A stretch of 64,000 nucleotides of DNA from Vannielia litorea (GTDB taxonomy: Bacteria > Pseudomonadota > Alphaproteobacteria > Rhodobacterales > Rhodobacteraceae): assembly GCF_019801175.1 (NCBI RefSeq), contig NZ_JAHVJR010000001.1, forward strand, positions 2,356,001-2,420,000, written 5' to 3'. The notes beneath the pieces were generated by a model that ran no database searches, was not told where the DNA came from, and saw nothing but the letters and a program-made list of their open reading frames with translations. Below, in pieces: positions 53,107 through 61,901 of this stretch (the first letter of the stretch is position 1; each line of letters starts with the position of its first letter). The translations under genes and the position numbers were made by a program.

Positions 53107-53613
53107 ATGCTGCGCAAACTCATCCAGTCGCTGGCGATTGCCGCGCTCACCACCATGCCCCTCGCCGCGCAGGATCTGGCCGCGCCCGAAGGCGAGGTCA
53201 TCCTCACCCTCTCCGGCGAGATCGGCACCACCAACGCCGGCGACACCGCCCAGTTCGACCTCGCCATGCTCGAGGCACTTGGCACCGAGACCATCGAAAC
53301 CACCACCATCTGGACCGAGGGCACCAATACCTTCGAGGGCGTCTCGCTGAAGGTGCTGGCCGAGGCAGCGGGCATCGAAGGCGGCACCCTGCGGGCGACC
53401 GCCATCAACGATTACGCCGTCGAGATCCCGTTCGAGGACGCCGTAGAGGGTGGCCCGATCGTAGCTTACCGGATGAACGGCGCCGAAATGTCGGTGCGCG
53501 ACAAGGGGCCGCTCTGGATCGTCTATCCCTATGACAGCAGCGCCGATTACCGGACCGAGGTGATCTACTCCCGCAGCATCTGGCAACTCGACCGCATCGT
53601 GGTCGTCGACTAA
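53107..53613 (+). CDS. Exported oxidoreductase molybdopterin-binding-like protein
   Basis: A 168-residue protein with a signal peptide (about 1-21, ending LAAQ). The body (EVILTLSGEIGTTNAGDTAQ, FEGVSLKVLAEAAGIEGG, RDKGPLWIVYPYD) fits the single-domain family related to the sulfite oxidase-type molybdopterin domain. No cysteine that would ligate Mo is visible, so it is probably a non-catalytic or sensing member. It lies 54 bp before the hybrid histidine kinase and may provide its periplasmic signal. That pairing is inferred from position. Confidence 0.75.
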   Translation: MLRKLIQSLAIAALTTMPLAAQDLAAPEGEVILTLSGEIGTTNAGDTAQFDLAMLEALGTETIETTTIWTEGTNTFEGVSLKVLAEAAGIEGGTLRATAINDYAVEIPFEDAVEGGPIVAYRMNGAEMSVRDKGPLWIVYPYDSSADYRTEVIYSRSIWQLDRIVVVD

Positions 53614-53667
53614 GCCTGAAGGGGCGCCGGGCCAGCACTGGCCCGCGCCCGCCCGAGAGGAGAGCCC

Positions 53668-56223
53668 ATGGAAGGCCTGTTCAGCCGCTGGCGCCGCCCG
53701 CGCCTTCTTGCCACCGCCATCGCGGCGGGTTTTTGCGTTGCGGCCCTTGTCTATCTCTCGGTCCACGTCGCGCGGGACCTGAAGCTGCTCAACTCCGCCA
53801 GCTCCGACAACGTGCAATGGACCCTCTCGCAATCCGAGGTGGAGTTTCTGGAGTTCCAGATCCACCTCGCGGCCCTGCCGACGCCTCCGGGTGATGAGCT
53901 CAGGCAACTGCGGCGCGAGTACGATATCTTCTACAGCCGGATCACCACGCTGGAGCAAAGCTCGATCTATGCCGGGCTGCGCGATGAGCCGGAGTTCTCT
54001 CGCAACCTGCGGATCGTGAAAACCTTCCTCGACCGCACCGTGCCGCTGATCGATGCGCCCGATGCCGAACTGGCCGCCGCAGCGCCCGAGCTTCTGGCCC
54101 GCACCGCAGAGGTGCGCCCCAACGTGCGCGCCCTGGCCAACTCCGGCCTCAACTACTTTGCCGTCGAATCCGACCAGCGCCGCAACAACGTTGCCGTCAC
54201 CCTCACCCAACTGGCCGTGGGCGTCTCCGTGCTGGTGCTGGCCCTCCTAGGCTTCGCTGCCTACCTCAACCACCTCAACCGCCAGAACGTGCGCCGCCGC
54301 TGCGAGGTTCTGGAGAGCGCAAGCCGGATGAACGTGGTAACCTCCACCGCGCTCGACGGGGTGATCGTGGTCGACAAGTCCGGCGCCGTGCTCGACTTCA
54401 ACGCCGCCGCCGAGCAGATCTTCGGCTACAGCGCCGAAGAGGCCGTGGGGGCGAACCTTGGTGACCTAATCGTGCCCAAGCAATACCGCGCGGCCCATGA
54501 CGCAGGCATGCAGCGCATGCGCGATGGCGGCGAGCAACGGGTAGTCGGCAAGGGCCGGATCAAGCTGGAAGCACGGCGCAAATCGGGAGAGGTCTTCCCG
54601 GTCGAGTTCGCCATCCAGTCCGCCAAGACCGCCGAGGGCACGATTTTCATCTCCTTCCTGCGCGACATCTCGCACAGGGTCCAATCCGAGAAGGAGCTGG
54701 TTGAGACCCGCGACAGGGCGCTGGCAGGCGAGAAGGCCAAAACCGACTTCCTCGCCACCATGAGCCACGAGATCCGCACGCCGCTGAACGGCCTTTTGGG
54801 CAACCTCGAACTTCTGCAGGACACCTCGCTCAACGCTCGGCAGGCCCGCTACATCAAGAACATGGACACCTCGGGCAAGCTGCTGATGAGCCACATCTCC
54901 GACGTGCTCGACATCACCAAGTATGACGCGGGCAAGCTCCAGCTTCGGCCCGTGGCGATGAACCTCTCCACCCTGTTGCAAGACATCGTCGACAACCAGA
55001 GTGGCGCGGCTCTGGCGCAGGACACCACGCTCGAGTGGGGCTGGTCCGGCCCGCAGCTCGACTGGATCAGGGCCGACCGTGACCGGCTTCAGCACGTGTT
55101 GATGAACGTGATCGGCAACGCGGTGAAGTTCACCCGCGGCGGGCGGGTCAGGGTGGAGGCCGAGCGTTTGGAAGGTGCAGCCGGGCCCGAGGTGCAGATC
55201 ACCGTCAGCGACACCGGCATCGGCATGAGCCCGGACCTGCAGGCACATATCTTCGACGATTTCCTGACCGGCAACACCGCCTATGATCGCGAGGTCGGCG
55301 GCACCGGCCTCGGCCTCGGCATCGCCAAGCGCTTCATCACCGCTCTGGGTGGTGAGATCGAAGTCGAGAGCGAGGAAGGCGTGGGCAGTAGCTTCCTGAT
55401 CCGCCTGCCGGTCGAACCCGTGGCCGCGCCAGACCCCGAGGTCGCGGCCCGCAAGCCGCGCAGCACGGCCGCGGCCAGCAAGGTGCTGCTGGTCGAGGAC
55501 AACGAGATCAACAGCATGGTCGCGCGCGAAATGCTGGAGGCTGCAGGCCATACCGTGACCCACGCCCCGAACGGGCGCGAGGCGGTAGAGCGGGCCGGGG
55601 CCGAGCCTTTTGACCTGATCCTGATGGATATCTCCATGCCGGTGATGGATGGCCGCGAGGCCACCCGCGCCATCCGCGCGGGCCACGGCCCCTGCGCCCG
55701 GGTGCCGATCATCGCCCTCACCGCCAATGCGGTCGCCGAGGAGCAAGAGGCGTTTCTCTCCGACGGGATGGACGACATCGTAACAAAGCCGCTCTCCCGA
55801 GCCGCGCTCGACCGTGTGCTGGCCGATCACGCAGGCGCCGACACGCCCGAGCGCGCGCCCGAAAACCCTGCCGTCGCAGGCAGCTATCTCGACGAGCTGC
55901 GCGAGACGCTGGGGGTGGAGGCGCTGGCCGGCTTGCTCGACCGCTTCGGCACCGAGGTGGAGGCGCTGATTGCCTTCCTTGGCACCTCAGCCGAGGCGGA
56001 TCTCACAGACACCGCCGCGCGGACCCACAAGATTGCCGGCAGTTCGGCCACTCTTGGCGCCGTTGCTTTGCGGGCTGCTCTGGTAGGTATCGAGGATGCC
56101 GCAAAAGCCGGAGAGGTCGCCGCCATGCAGGAGGGCATCGCCGCCCTGCCGCAGGTCTGGGCGCAAACCCGCGCCGCCTTGGTGGCCGAGCGCCGCAAAG
56201 CCCCCCGCCCTGCGACGCAGTAG
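53668..56223 (+). CDS. Hybrid sensor histidine kinase with PAS, receiver and Hpt domains
   Basis: An 851-residue membrane kinase. Two transmembrane helices (about 14-34 and 178-198) bracket a periplasmic sensor of about 145 residues. A PAS domain (about 220-335) follows, then the phosphorylated His H367 (SHEIRTPLNG), an ATP-binding domain (DTGIGMSPD, GGTGLGLGIAKR), a receiver domain with D654 (LMDISMPVMDG), and a C-terminal Hpt domain with H787 (THKIAGSS). This is a complete phosphorelay chain that needs an outside response regulator; the LuxR-type gene at 49840 is a candidate. The ATG at 53668 follows GAGAGGAG. It converges with the Wza-like gene. Confidence 0.94.
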   Translation: MEGLFSRWRRPRLLATAIAAGFCVAALVYLSVHVARDLKLLNSASSDNVQWTLSQSEVEFLEFQIHLAALPTPPGDELRQLRREYDIFYSRITTLEQSSIYAGLRDEPEFSRNLRIVKTFLDRTVPLIDAPDAELAAAAPELLARTAEVRPNVRALANSGLNYFAVESDQRRNNVAVTLTQLAVGVSVLVLALLGFAAYLNHLNRQNVRRRCEVLESASRMNVVTSTALDGVIVVDKSGAVLDFNAAAEQIFGYSAEEAVGANLGDLIVPKQYRAAHDAGMQRMRDGGEQRVVGKGRIKLEARRKSGEVFPVEFAIQSAKTAEGTIFISFLRDISHRVQSEKELVETRDRALAGEKAKTDFLATMSHEIRTPLNGLLGNLELLQDTSLNARQARYIKNMDTSGKLLMSHISDVLDITKYDAGKLQLRPVAMNLSTLLQDIVDNQSGAALAQDTTLEWGWSGPQLDWIRADRDRLQHVLMNVIGNAVKFTRGGRVRVEAERLEGAAGPEVQITVSDTGIGMSPDLQAHIFDDFLTGNTAYDREVGGTGLGLGIAKRFITALGGEIEVESEEGVGSSFLIRLPVEPVAAPDPEVAARKPRSTAAASKVLLVEDNEINSMVAREMLEAAGHTVTHAPNGREAVERAGAEPFDLILMDISMPVMDGREATRAIRAGHGPCARVPIIALTANAVAEEQEAFLSDGMDDIVTKPLSRAALDRVLADHAGADTPERAPENPAVAGSYLDELRETLGVEALAGLLDRFGTEVEALIAFLGTSAEADLTDTAARTHKIAGSSATLGAVALRAALVGIEDAAKAGEVAAMQEGIAALPQVWAQTRAALVAERRKAPRPATQ

Positions 56224-56229
56224 ACAGGC

Positions 56230-57429
56230 TCAGGGCCGGAGCAGCCCCAGCACACGCCCGATCTCGCCCACGTTTGTCACCGTGCTGTCATAGCAGGCGA
56301 TGGAGTCGCCCGGCAGCAGGAAGGGGTCGTAGTCATCCCGGTCGGCGCGGCGCAGCAGGTTCTCGATATCCCGCTCGATCACAACGGAGACCTTGGTGAT
56401 CGGGTTGCGCGAGAACAGCACCGACGAGCGGTTGGCGCTGGTCGCCCGCGCCCCGCCCACGCAGTTGGTGTTCACCACCGCCTGAAGGTAGCGCGTGCCA
56501 TAGGGCACCTCGCGGGTTTCCCGCCCGATCGCCGAAGGCGCGTTGCCGGTGGCGGGCTGGGTGAGGTTCGACAGGAAGAGCGAAATCCCTGGCGGGCTGA
56601 TCGGGCTGGGGCGCATCAGGTCTTCCTGGAAGCAGCCCCGGCTCGGCACGTTCACCTCGTCGCCGGTGAGCAGCATGATATCCACCGCGTTCTGCCCCTC
56701 GAACACGCCGCGCATGTCCAGCGTGTAAAGCGTGCCGCCCCGGCGCACCTCGACGGCCGAAATATCGGCATCGGGCCGCACGCCCCCTGCCGCACGCAGC
56801 GCGGCAGAGAGGTTGCGCCCCTCGGTCGAAGCACCAAGCGCCTGCTGGCGGCGGCTGTCGACCTGGTCACCCGGCACGCCTCCGATCTCCACCGCGCGGG
56901 GCTCGAAGACGGCTCCAGAGACCCCCAGGGTGACAGAGGCAAAATCGGCCACCCGCACCGAGATGCGCGGCGTTTCGGCAAAGAAATCTCCGGCGAGGAG
57001 CTGGCGGGCAATGTCGGCCTCGACCTGCGAGGTCAGCCGCCCCTGCGCCGGGATCGGCGCAAGAAAGGGCAGCTTGAGCGTGCCGTCGCGCGAGACGACG
57101 TAGTCGCCGTTGAAGGTCTCGTCATCGCCGACGCGGATATCCACCAGATCGTTCCGGGTGAGCCGCTCGCCGCGCAGCGCTGCAGCCGCCGTTGCGCCAC
57201 TCGCCTTGCCGCCCGCACCACCACGCGGGGCGCGGCACTTCTGGGCGTTGATCGTGGCCGACCGCAAGAACTGCGCTTCATCCCGGCTCACATCGGGCTG
57301 GCGGTACTGCGCCTGATAGGCATCGCCCTGCGCGACCGGTTCGAGGTTGTCGGGCGTGTCGAGTGCGGCGCACCCGCTCATTGCCAGCGCGGCAACCAGC
57401 GCCGTGGAAGACTTGAATACCTGCACCAT
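56230..57429 (-). CDS. Polysaccharide export outer-membrane lipoprotein (Wza family)
   Basis: A 399-residue protein with a lipoprotein signal: hydrophobic stretch then LAMSGCAALD, the Cys being the lipid site. Following regions match the polysaccharide export domain (LTRNDLVDIRVGDDETF-like start, then GDYVVSRDGTLKLPFL) and SLBB-type beta-grasp repeats (RISVRVADFASVTLGVSGAV and later SSVLFSRNPI). It would form the outer-membrane exit for the polymer. ATG 57429 is chosen; an upstream ATG adds 72 residues without a signal. The gene faces the flippase gene across a region containing EPS motif site 4. Confidence 0.88.
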   Translation of the reverse strand: MVQVFKSSTALVAALAMSGCAALDTPDNLEPVAQGDAYQAQYRQPDVSRDEAQFLRSATINAQKCRAPRGGAGGKASGATAAAALRGERLTRNDLVDIRVGDDETFNGDYVVSRDGTLKLPFLAPIPAQGRLTSQVEADIARQLLAGDFFAETPRISVRVADFASVTLGVSGAVFEPRAVEIGGVPGDQVDSRRQQALGASTEGRNLSAALRAAGGVRPDADISAVEVRRGGTLYTLDMRGVFEGQNAVDIMLLTGDEVNVPSRGCFQEDLMRPSPISPPGISLFLSNLTQPATGNAPSAIGRETREVPYGTRYLQAVVNTNCVGGARATSANRSSVLFSRNPITKVSVVIERDIENLLRRADRDDYDPFLLPGDSIACYDSTVTNVGEIGRVLGLLRP

Positions 57430-57514
57430 CACTGCTTTCGCCTTGTCGCCTGCGGTTGAGTGATTGTTACGTCCTTCCCCCGCCCCGGTCGAGGGAGCGT
57501 CGGGCGCGGGCACC

Positions 57515-57530
57515 CTATCCGTTGGGATAT
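57515..57530. promoter_or_regulatory. CTATCC-GTTG-GGATAT inverted repeat (EPS-region motif, site 4)
   Basis: CTATCC (57515-57520) and GGATAT (57525-57530), 5 of 6 matching with a 4-base spacer. It is in the divergent region, 86 bp before the Wza-like start and 101 bp before the flippase start. Confidence 0.45.
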
Positions 57531-57630
57531 GATGCACAACTGTTGCGCCCTTCGCCTCTCCTTGGGCGCGCAAGACGGCAGCAAACCGCTGGCCTAAACC
57601 TTGGTTACCAACCGCCAAGGGACCAGACAG

Positions 57631-58869
57631 ATGCTTACCACTCACGGAACATCTCGTATCGTGCAGAACCTCCTCGCCTACGGGGCGTCCGAGGTCGCTG
57701 CCAAGGTCTCGCGGCTGTTGGTGGTCGTCGCCGTCGCCCGAACGCTTGATCTCGAGCAGATCGGTGTGGCGGCGGCGGCTCTCGCGGCGGCGGACATCCT
57801 GAAGTCCCTCACCGAGAACGGCGTCGGCCAGCGCATCATCGCCGCCCGAGACGACGAGTTGGAGGCCACCTGCTCAACCGCCCACCGCATCTTCTGGGCC
57901 TGGTGCCTCGGGCTCTTCTTGCTGCAATCGGCGGTGGGCTTCGCGCTCTACGCTGCGGGCGGCGGCCTCACCCTCCTGCTTCTGATCCTCCTGCTGGCGG
58001 GCGAATACCTCTTCATGCCGGGCGGGCTGGTGCAGACGGCGCTGGCCATGCGTGCTGGCAAGCTGCGGCAGACGGCAGCCATCTCGGGCGGCCAGATCGT
58101 GGCGGCCAACTTCATGTCGGCGGCACTGGCACTGGCCTGGCCCTCGGCACTGGCGCTGATCCTCCCGCGCCTGCTCACCGCACCCTTCTGGCTCGTCGCC
58201 ATGCGCCGCCTCCACCCGTGGTCGCCCAACCCGTCCGCCCCCCGGGCTCCGCTCGCGCCCTTCGCTCGTTTCGGCGCGGCGGTGCTCGGGGTGGAGCTGG
58301 TCAAGGCGCTCAGGATGCAGGCCGACAAGCTGATCGTCGGCACGCTGATGGGCGCCGAGGCACTGGGCCTCTACTTTATGGCCTTCAACGCGGGCCTCAG
58401 CCTCGCCACCTCTTTCTCCACCGCCTTCTCCACCGTGCTCTTCCCGCACCTCTGCACCAGCACCGACCGGGCGCAGGCGCTGCGGCAGGCGATGGTGCTG
58501 GGCCTCGGCCTCATCACCCCCGCCGTGCTGGCGCAGGCGCTGCTGGCCCCGGTCTACGTGCCGCTGCTGCTGGGCGCGGGCTGGGAGGAGCTGCCTCAGA
58601 TCGTGTCGATCCTCTGCCTCGTCGCCATCCCCACCACCCTCTGGGCCGCCGCCGCCGGCTGGATGCGCGCTCAGGGCCGCGCTGGCGCCGAGTTCCGCGT
58701 GACCGCGCTGATGACCGCCGCGCTCATGCTCAACACCGCCGCCCTCGCCCCGTTCGGCCTGCTGCCCGTCGCCACCGGCTACGCGCTCACCGCCACCGTG
58801 GTGATGGTGCTGGCCTCGCTTCCCGCCCTCCATGCGGCCTTCGCCCGCCCCAACTTTGCAAAGGTCTGA
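57631..58869 (+). CDS. Polysaccharide flippase (Wzx/oligosaccharide transporter)
   Basis: A 412-residue membrane protein with about 12 hydrophobic segments and the repeat-unit-transporter start (RIVQNLLAYGASEVAAKVSRL), followed by typical residues (GAEALGLYFMAFNAGLSLATSFSTAF, then LLGAGWEELPQIV). It flips lipid-linked repeat units across the inner membrane for the polymerase at 46075. ATG 57631 is chosen (AAGGGA upstream); an earlier in-frame start exists. Three glycosyltransferase genes follow, the first starting 3 bp later. Confidence 0.85.
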   Translation: MLTTHGTSRIVQNLLAYGASEVAAKVSRLLVVVAVARTLDLEQIGVAAAALAAADILKSLTENGVGQRIIAARDDELEATCSTAHRIFWAWCLGLFLLQSAVGFALYAAGGGLTLLLLILLLAGEYLFMPGGLVQTALAMRAGKLRQTAAISGGQIVAANFMSAALALAWPSALALILPRLLTAPFWLVAMRRLHPWSPNPSAPRAPLAPFARFGAAVLGVELVKALRMQADKLIVGTLMGAEALGLYFMAFNAGLSLATSFSTAFSTVLFPHLCTSTDRAQALRQAMVLGLGLITPAVLAQALLAPVYVPLLLGAGWEELPQIVSILCLVAIPTTLWAAAAGWMRAQGRAGAEFRVTALMTAALMLNTAALAPFGLLPVATGYALTATVVMVLASLPALHAAFARPNFAKV

Positions 58870-58872
58870 CCC

Positions 58873-59793
58873 ATGCCCGCCATCTCCATCGTCATCCCCT
58901 GCTACAATGCCGAGGCAACCATCCTCGCTACGCTCGAAAGCCTGCTGCGCCAGAGCTTCATCGATTGGGAGGCCATCTGCATCGACGACGGCTCCGCCGA
59001 TGGCACCATGACCCTCGTGCACTCCGCCGCATGGCAGGATCCGCGCATCCGGCTCGTGGCCAACCTTGGCAAGGGCCCCAGCGTGGCCCGCAACGCCGGC
59101 GTGTTTCGCCACGCCACCGCGCCGCTCGTTGCCTTCTGCGACGCCGATGATCTCTGGCACCCCCAGAAGCTGGCGCAGGTCGTGGCGGCTTTTGAAGACG
59201 AGACCCTTGAGGCCGTCTACGGCCAGATCGAATTCTTCCGCCATGTGCCGGGCGACAGCCGCGTGCGCTCCACCGTGCCCGAAGGGCCGCTCACCATCCC
59301 GATGCTGCTGGGCGAAAATCCGGTCTGCACAATGTCCAACCTCTCGGTCCGGCGCGAGACCTTCGCTGCCACAGGCGGCTTCGATAGCGCAATGGTCCAC
59401 AACGAAGACCTCGAATGGCTGATCCGGCTGGTGGGTGACGGCGCCCGTGTCATCGGCCTGCCCGCGCTCCACACCTACTACCGCACCAGCACCGGCGGCC
59501 TCTCCACAAACCTCGTTGCCATGGCCGCAGGCCGCGCCACCGCGCTCGAAACCGCCGCCCGCTACGGCTTTGAACCGGATGAAGAGAGCCACGCCGTCCA
59601 CGCCCGCTACCTCGCCCGCCGCGCCCTGCGGCTCGGGGGCGACCCGCGCGAAGCCCTGCGCCACGCCCTTGCCGGCCTCCGCCACAGCCCCGCGGGCTTC
59701 TTCTCGCCCGCGCGCCGCGGCGCGCTCACCCTCGCCGGGGCCGCACTCGCGCCCGTCCTGCCGCGCCTCCTGCGCCGCGCCCTCTTCTCTTGA
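58873..59793 (+). CDS. Glycosyltransferase family 2
   Basis: A 306-residue GT-A enzyme. The nucleotide-sugar binding start is ISIVIPCYNAEATILATLES, with DDGSADGT and the donor-site CDADDLWHPQK; the acceptor region has the ED motif in HNEDLEWLIRL. It would add one sugar of the repeat unit. It follows the flippase by 3 bp and is followed by a second GT2 gene 23 bp away. Donor unknown. Confidence 0.92.
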   Translation: MPAISIVIPCYNAEATILATLESLLRQSFIDWEAICIDDGSADGTMTLVHSAAWQDPRIRLVANLGKGPSVARNAGVFRHATAPLVAFCDADDLWHPQKLAQVVAAFEDETLEAVYGQIEFFRHVPGDSRVRSTVPEGPLTIPMLLGENPVCTMSNLSVRRETFAATGGFDSAMVHNEDLEWLIRLVGDGARVIGLPALHTYYRTSTGGLSTNLVAMAAGRATALETAARYGFEPDEESHAVHARYLARRALRLGGDPREALRHALAGLRHSPAGFFSPARRGALTLAGAALAPVLPRLLRRALFS

Positions 59794-59816
59794 TCGCCCG
59801 CCAGAAAGGCCCTCCC

Positions 59817-60794
59817 ATGACCCTTGCCACAATCATCGTCCCCGCCTTTAACGTCGAAGCCACTCTCGCTGAGACCCTGACCGCGCTGCTCGTCCAGACC
59901 CATCCCGACTTCGAGATCATCGTCGTCGATGACGGCTCGACCGACCGCACCCCGTTGATCGCCCGCCGCTTCACCCGCGATGCCCGTGTGCGCATTGTCC
60001 GCCAAGCCAACCGCGGCCTCGCCGGGGCCCGCAACTCCGGCATCCACGCCGCAAAGGGCGAGATCATCGGCTTCTGCGACGCCGACGATCTTTGGCACCC
60101 CGAAAAGCTGGCCCGCCACGCCGCCCATCTCGCGGCCAGCCCGGAGGTCGGCATCAGCTACTCCGGCTCCGCGCTCATCGACGAGGCCTCGCGCTCGCTC
60201 CGCACCGCCCAGCGCCCGCGCCTCGAAGGCGTCGACGCCAGCACGATCTTCAAGCGCAACCCCATCGGCAACGGCTCCGCACCGGTGATCCGCCGCGCCG
60301 TCTTCGACGAGATCGGCTACAGCCCCCGGCAGGAACCCTCCCGGACATGGTATTTCGACGAAACCTTCCGCCAGTCGGAAGATATCGAATGCTGGCTCCG
60401 CATCGCCCTCTCCACCTCCTGGCGCTTCGAGGGCATCGAGGGGCTGCTCACCCGCTATCGCGTCAACTCCGGCGGCCTCTCCGCCAACACCGAGCGCCAG
60501 CTTGCCGCTTGGGAGCGGATGGTCGACAAGCTCGCCCCCCTCAACCCTGCCTTCTTCGAGGTCAACACCCGCGCCGCCCGCGCCTACCAGCTGCGCTATC
60601 TCGCCCGCCGGGCCATCTCCGACCGGGACGGCGCGCGCGCCCACAGGCTGATCCGCGCCGCGCTCTCCAACTCGCGGCTGCCGCTGTTCGAAGAGCCGGG
60701 CAAGACCCTCACCACCCTCGCGGCGGCCCTCGTGTTTCGCCTGACCGGCTCCGGCCGAAAGCCCGCCACGCTCAGCGCCGAGCTCGCCCGATGA
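59817..60794 (+). CDS. Glycosyltransferase family 2
   Basis: A 325-residue GT2 enzyme closely similar in layout to the preceding one: TIIVPAFNVEATLAETLTAL, DDGSTDRTPLI and CDADDLWHPEK, with SEDIECWLRIAL near the acceptor side. The two may have arisen by duplication, since both share CDADDLWHP. ATG 59817 is preferred over an in-frame ATG at 59790. The stop overlaps the next gene start by four bases. Sugar and linkage are unknown. Confidence 0.92.
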   Translation: MTLATIIVPAFNVEATLAETLTALLVQTHPDFEIIVVDDGSTDRTPLIARRFTRDARVRIVRQANRGLAGARNSGIHAAKGEIIGFCDADDLWHPEKLARHAAHLAASPEVGISYSGSALIDEASRSLRTAQRPRLEGVDASTIFKRNPIGNGSAPVIRRAVFDEIGYSPRQEPSRTWYFDETFRQSEDIECWLRIALSTSWRFEGIEGLLTRYRVNSGGLSANTERQLAAWERMVDKLAPLNPAFFEVNTRAARAYQLRYLARRAISDRDGARAHRLIRAALSNSRLPLFEEPGKTLTTLAAALVFRLTGSGRKPATLSAELAR

Positions 60795-61789
60795 GCCGCC
60801 CCCGCATCCTCCACCTCGTCGATGACGCTACCGCCGGCGGCGTCATGCGCGTGCTCGACTACCTCGTCACCTCGCCCGAACTGGCGGAACAGGCCGATCA
60901 CAGGCTCCGCCACGTCCCACGTGGAAGCCTGCGCCTTGGCCGTCTCGAGGCAGATATGATCGTCTCCCACCTCGCGGTGAGCTGGCGCACCCTGCCCATG
61001 CTGACCCTGCTCCGGCTGCTGCCCCCCCGCGCCCGGCTCATCCATGTAGAGCACAGCTACACCGAAGGTTTCGTGGCCGAATGCGTCAACCGCAAGGGCC
61101 GCTTCGCCCTCCTCCTCCGCACCGCCTACCGCCTGTTCGACCGGGTCGTCGCCGTGAGCAAGGCGCAAGGCGCATGGCTCACCCGCAGCGGCGCCGTCGC
61201 CTCCGCCCGCCTCTCCGTCATCCCGTCCTGTGTCGATCTCTCCGCCTTTCGCGATCTTCCCGCCCGCACCGGTCCCATCCGCACATTCGGCGCCATCGGG
61301 CGGCTCGACCGGCAGAAGGGGTTCGACACTCTGATCACCGCATTTCGTTCGGTCAGCCGCGCCGACCTCTCCCTGCACATCTACGGCGAAGGCCCGGAGG
61401 AAGCCCGGCTGCGTGCCCTCGCTGGCGATGATGCGCGCATCGTTTTCAAAGGCCTGGCGACCGACCCGCGCGAGGCCTTCGCCGCCGTCGATGCCGTCGC
61501 AATGCCCTCCCGCTGGGAGGCATACGGCCTCGTCGCTATCGAAGCCCGCGCCGCAAACCGCGCCCTCTTGTTGCAGGCGGTTGACGGCCTGACCGACCAT
61601 ACACCCCTCGGCGTTCACACCGCACAGGATTGCACCACCGCCGCATGGGCCGAGTTGATCACATCAGTCGCATCAAACGAGGCGCCCGCTGCCCAGCCCG
61701 CACCGGGCCCTGTGCAACAACTGGAAACACGCTTTCTGGACGCATGGAAAGCTCTCGTCACCGACGCCCGGATCGGGGTGTCTGCCTGA
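60791..61789 (+). CDS. Glycosyltransferase family 4/1 (GT-B)
   Basis: A 332-residue GT-B enzyme. The N-terminal Rossmann half begins RILHLVDDATAGGVMRVLDYL, and the C-terminal donor half has GAIGRLDRQKGFDTLI, HIYGEGPEEARLR and SRWEAYGLVAIEARA (E-x7-E pattern). The ATG overlaps the previous gene's stop (ATGA), so expression is coupled. An in-frame upstream extension overlaps the GT2 gene and is rejected. It is the last gene of the exopolysaccharide operon seen here. Confidence 0.88.
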   Translation: MSRPRILHLVDDATAGGVMRVLDYLVTSPELAEQADHRLRHVPRGSLRLGRLEADMIVSHLAVSWRTLPMLTLLRLLPPRARLIHVEHSYTEGFVAECVNRKGRFALLLRTAYRLFDRVVAVSKAQGAWLTRSGAVASARLSVIPSCVDLSAFRDLPARTGPIRTFGAIGRLDRQKGFDTLITAFRSVSRADLSLHIYGEGPEEARLRALAGDDARIVFKGLATDPREAFAAVDAVAMPSRWEAYGLVAIEARAANRALLLQAVDGLTDHTPLGVHTAQDCTTAAWAELITSVASNEAPAAQPAPGPVQQLETRFLDAWKALVTDARIGVSA

Positions 61790-61826
61790 GGTTACCTGCG
61801 TCGAGACGCATCAGTGACGCCATGGA

Positions 61827-61844
61827 GGTGGTCTCATTACCACC
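61827..61844. repeat. Hairpin between convergent glycosyltransferase and barrel genes
   Basis: GGTGGT (61827-61832) and ACCACC (61839-61844) with loop CTCATT. It lies in the 112-bp convergent gap. No T-run; possible weak bidirectional terminator. Confidence 0.35.
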
Positions 61845-61901
61845 CAAAGCGGCTGCGAATTTTCCGTCCTGGTCGCCGCAAACGACCTGCCCAATCTGCC
61901 C

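Noticed and set aside
57874..59832. Long open frame on the minus strand (652 codons) opposite the flippase and glycosyltransferase genes
   Set aside because: Repetitive Gly/Glu/Ala/Arg/Gln content and no recognisable domain; the plus-strand genes are clear.
60092..60790. Upstream extension of the last glycosyltransferase
   Set aside because: It would overlap the whole second half of the preceding GT2 gene and encodes Arg/Pro-rich low-complexity sequence; the ATG at 60791 fits the family start.
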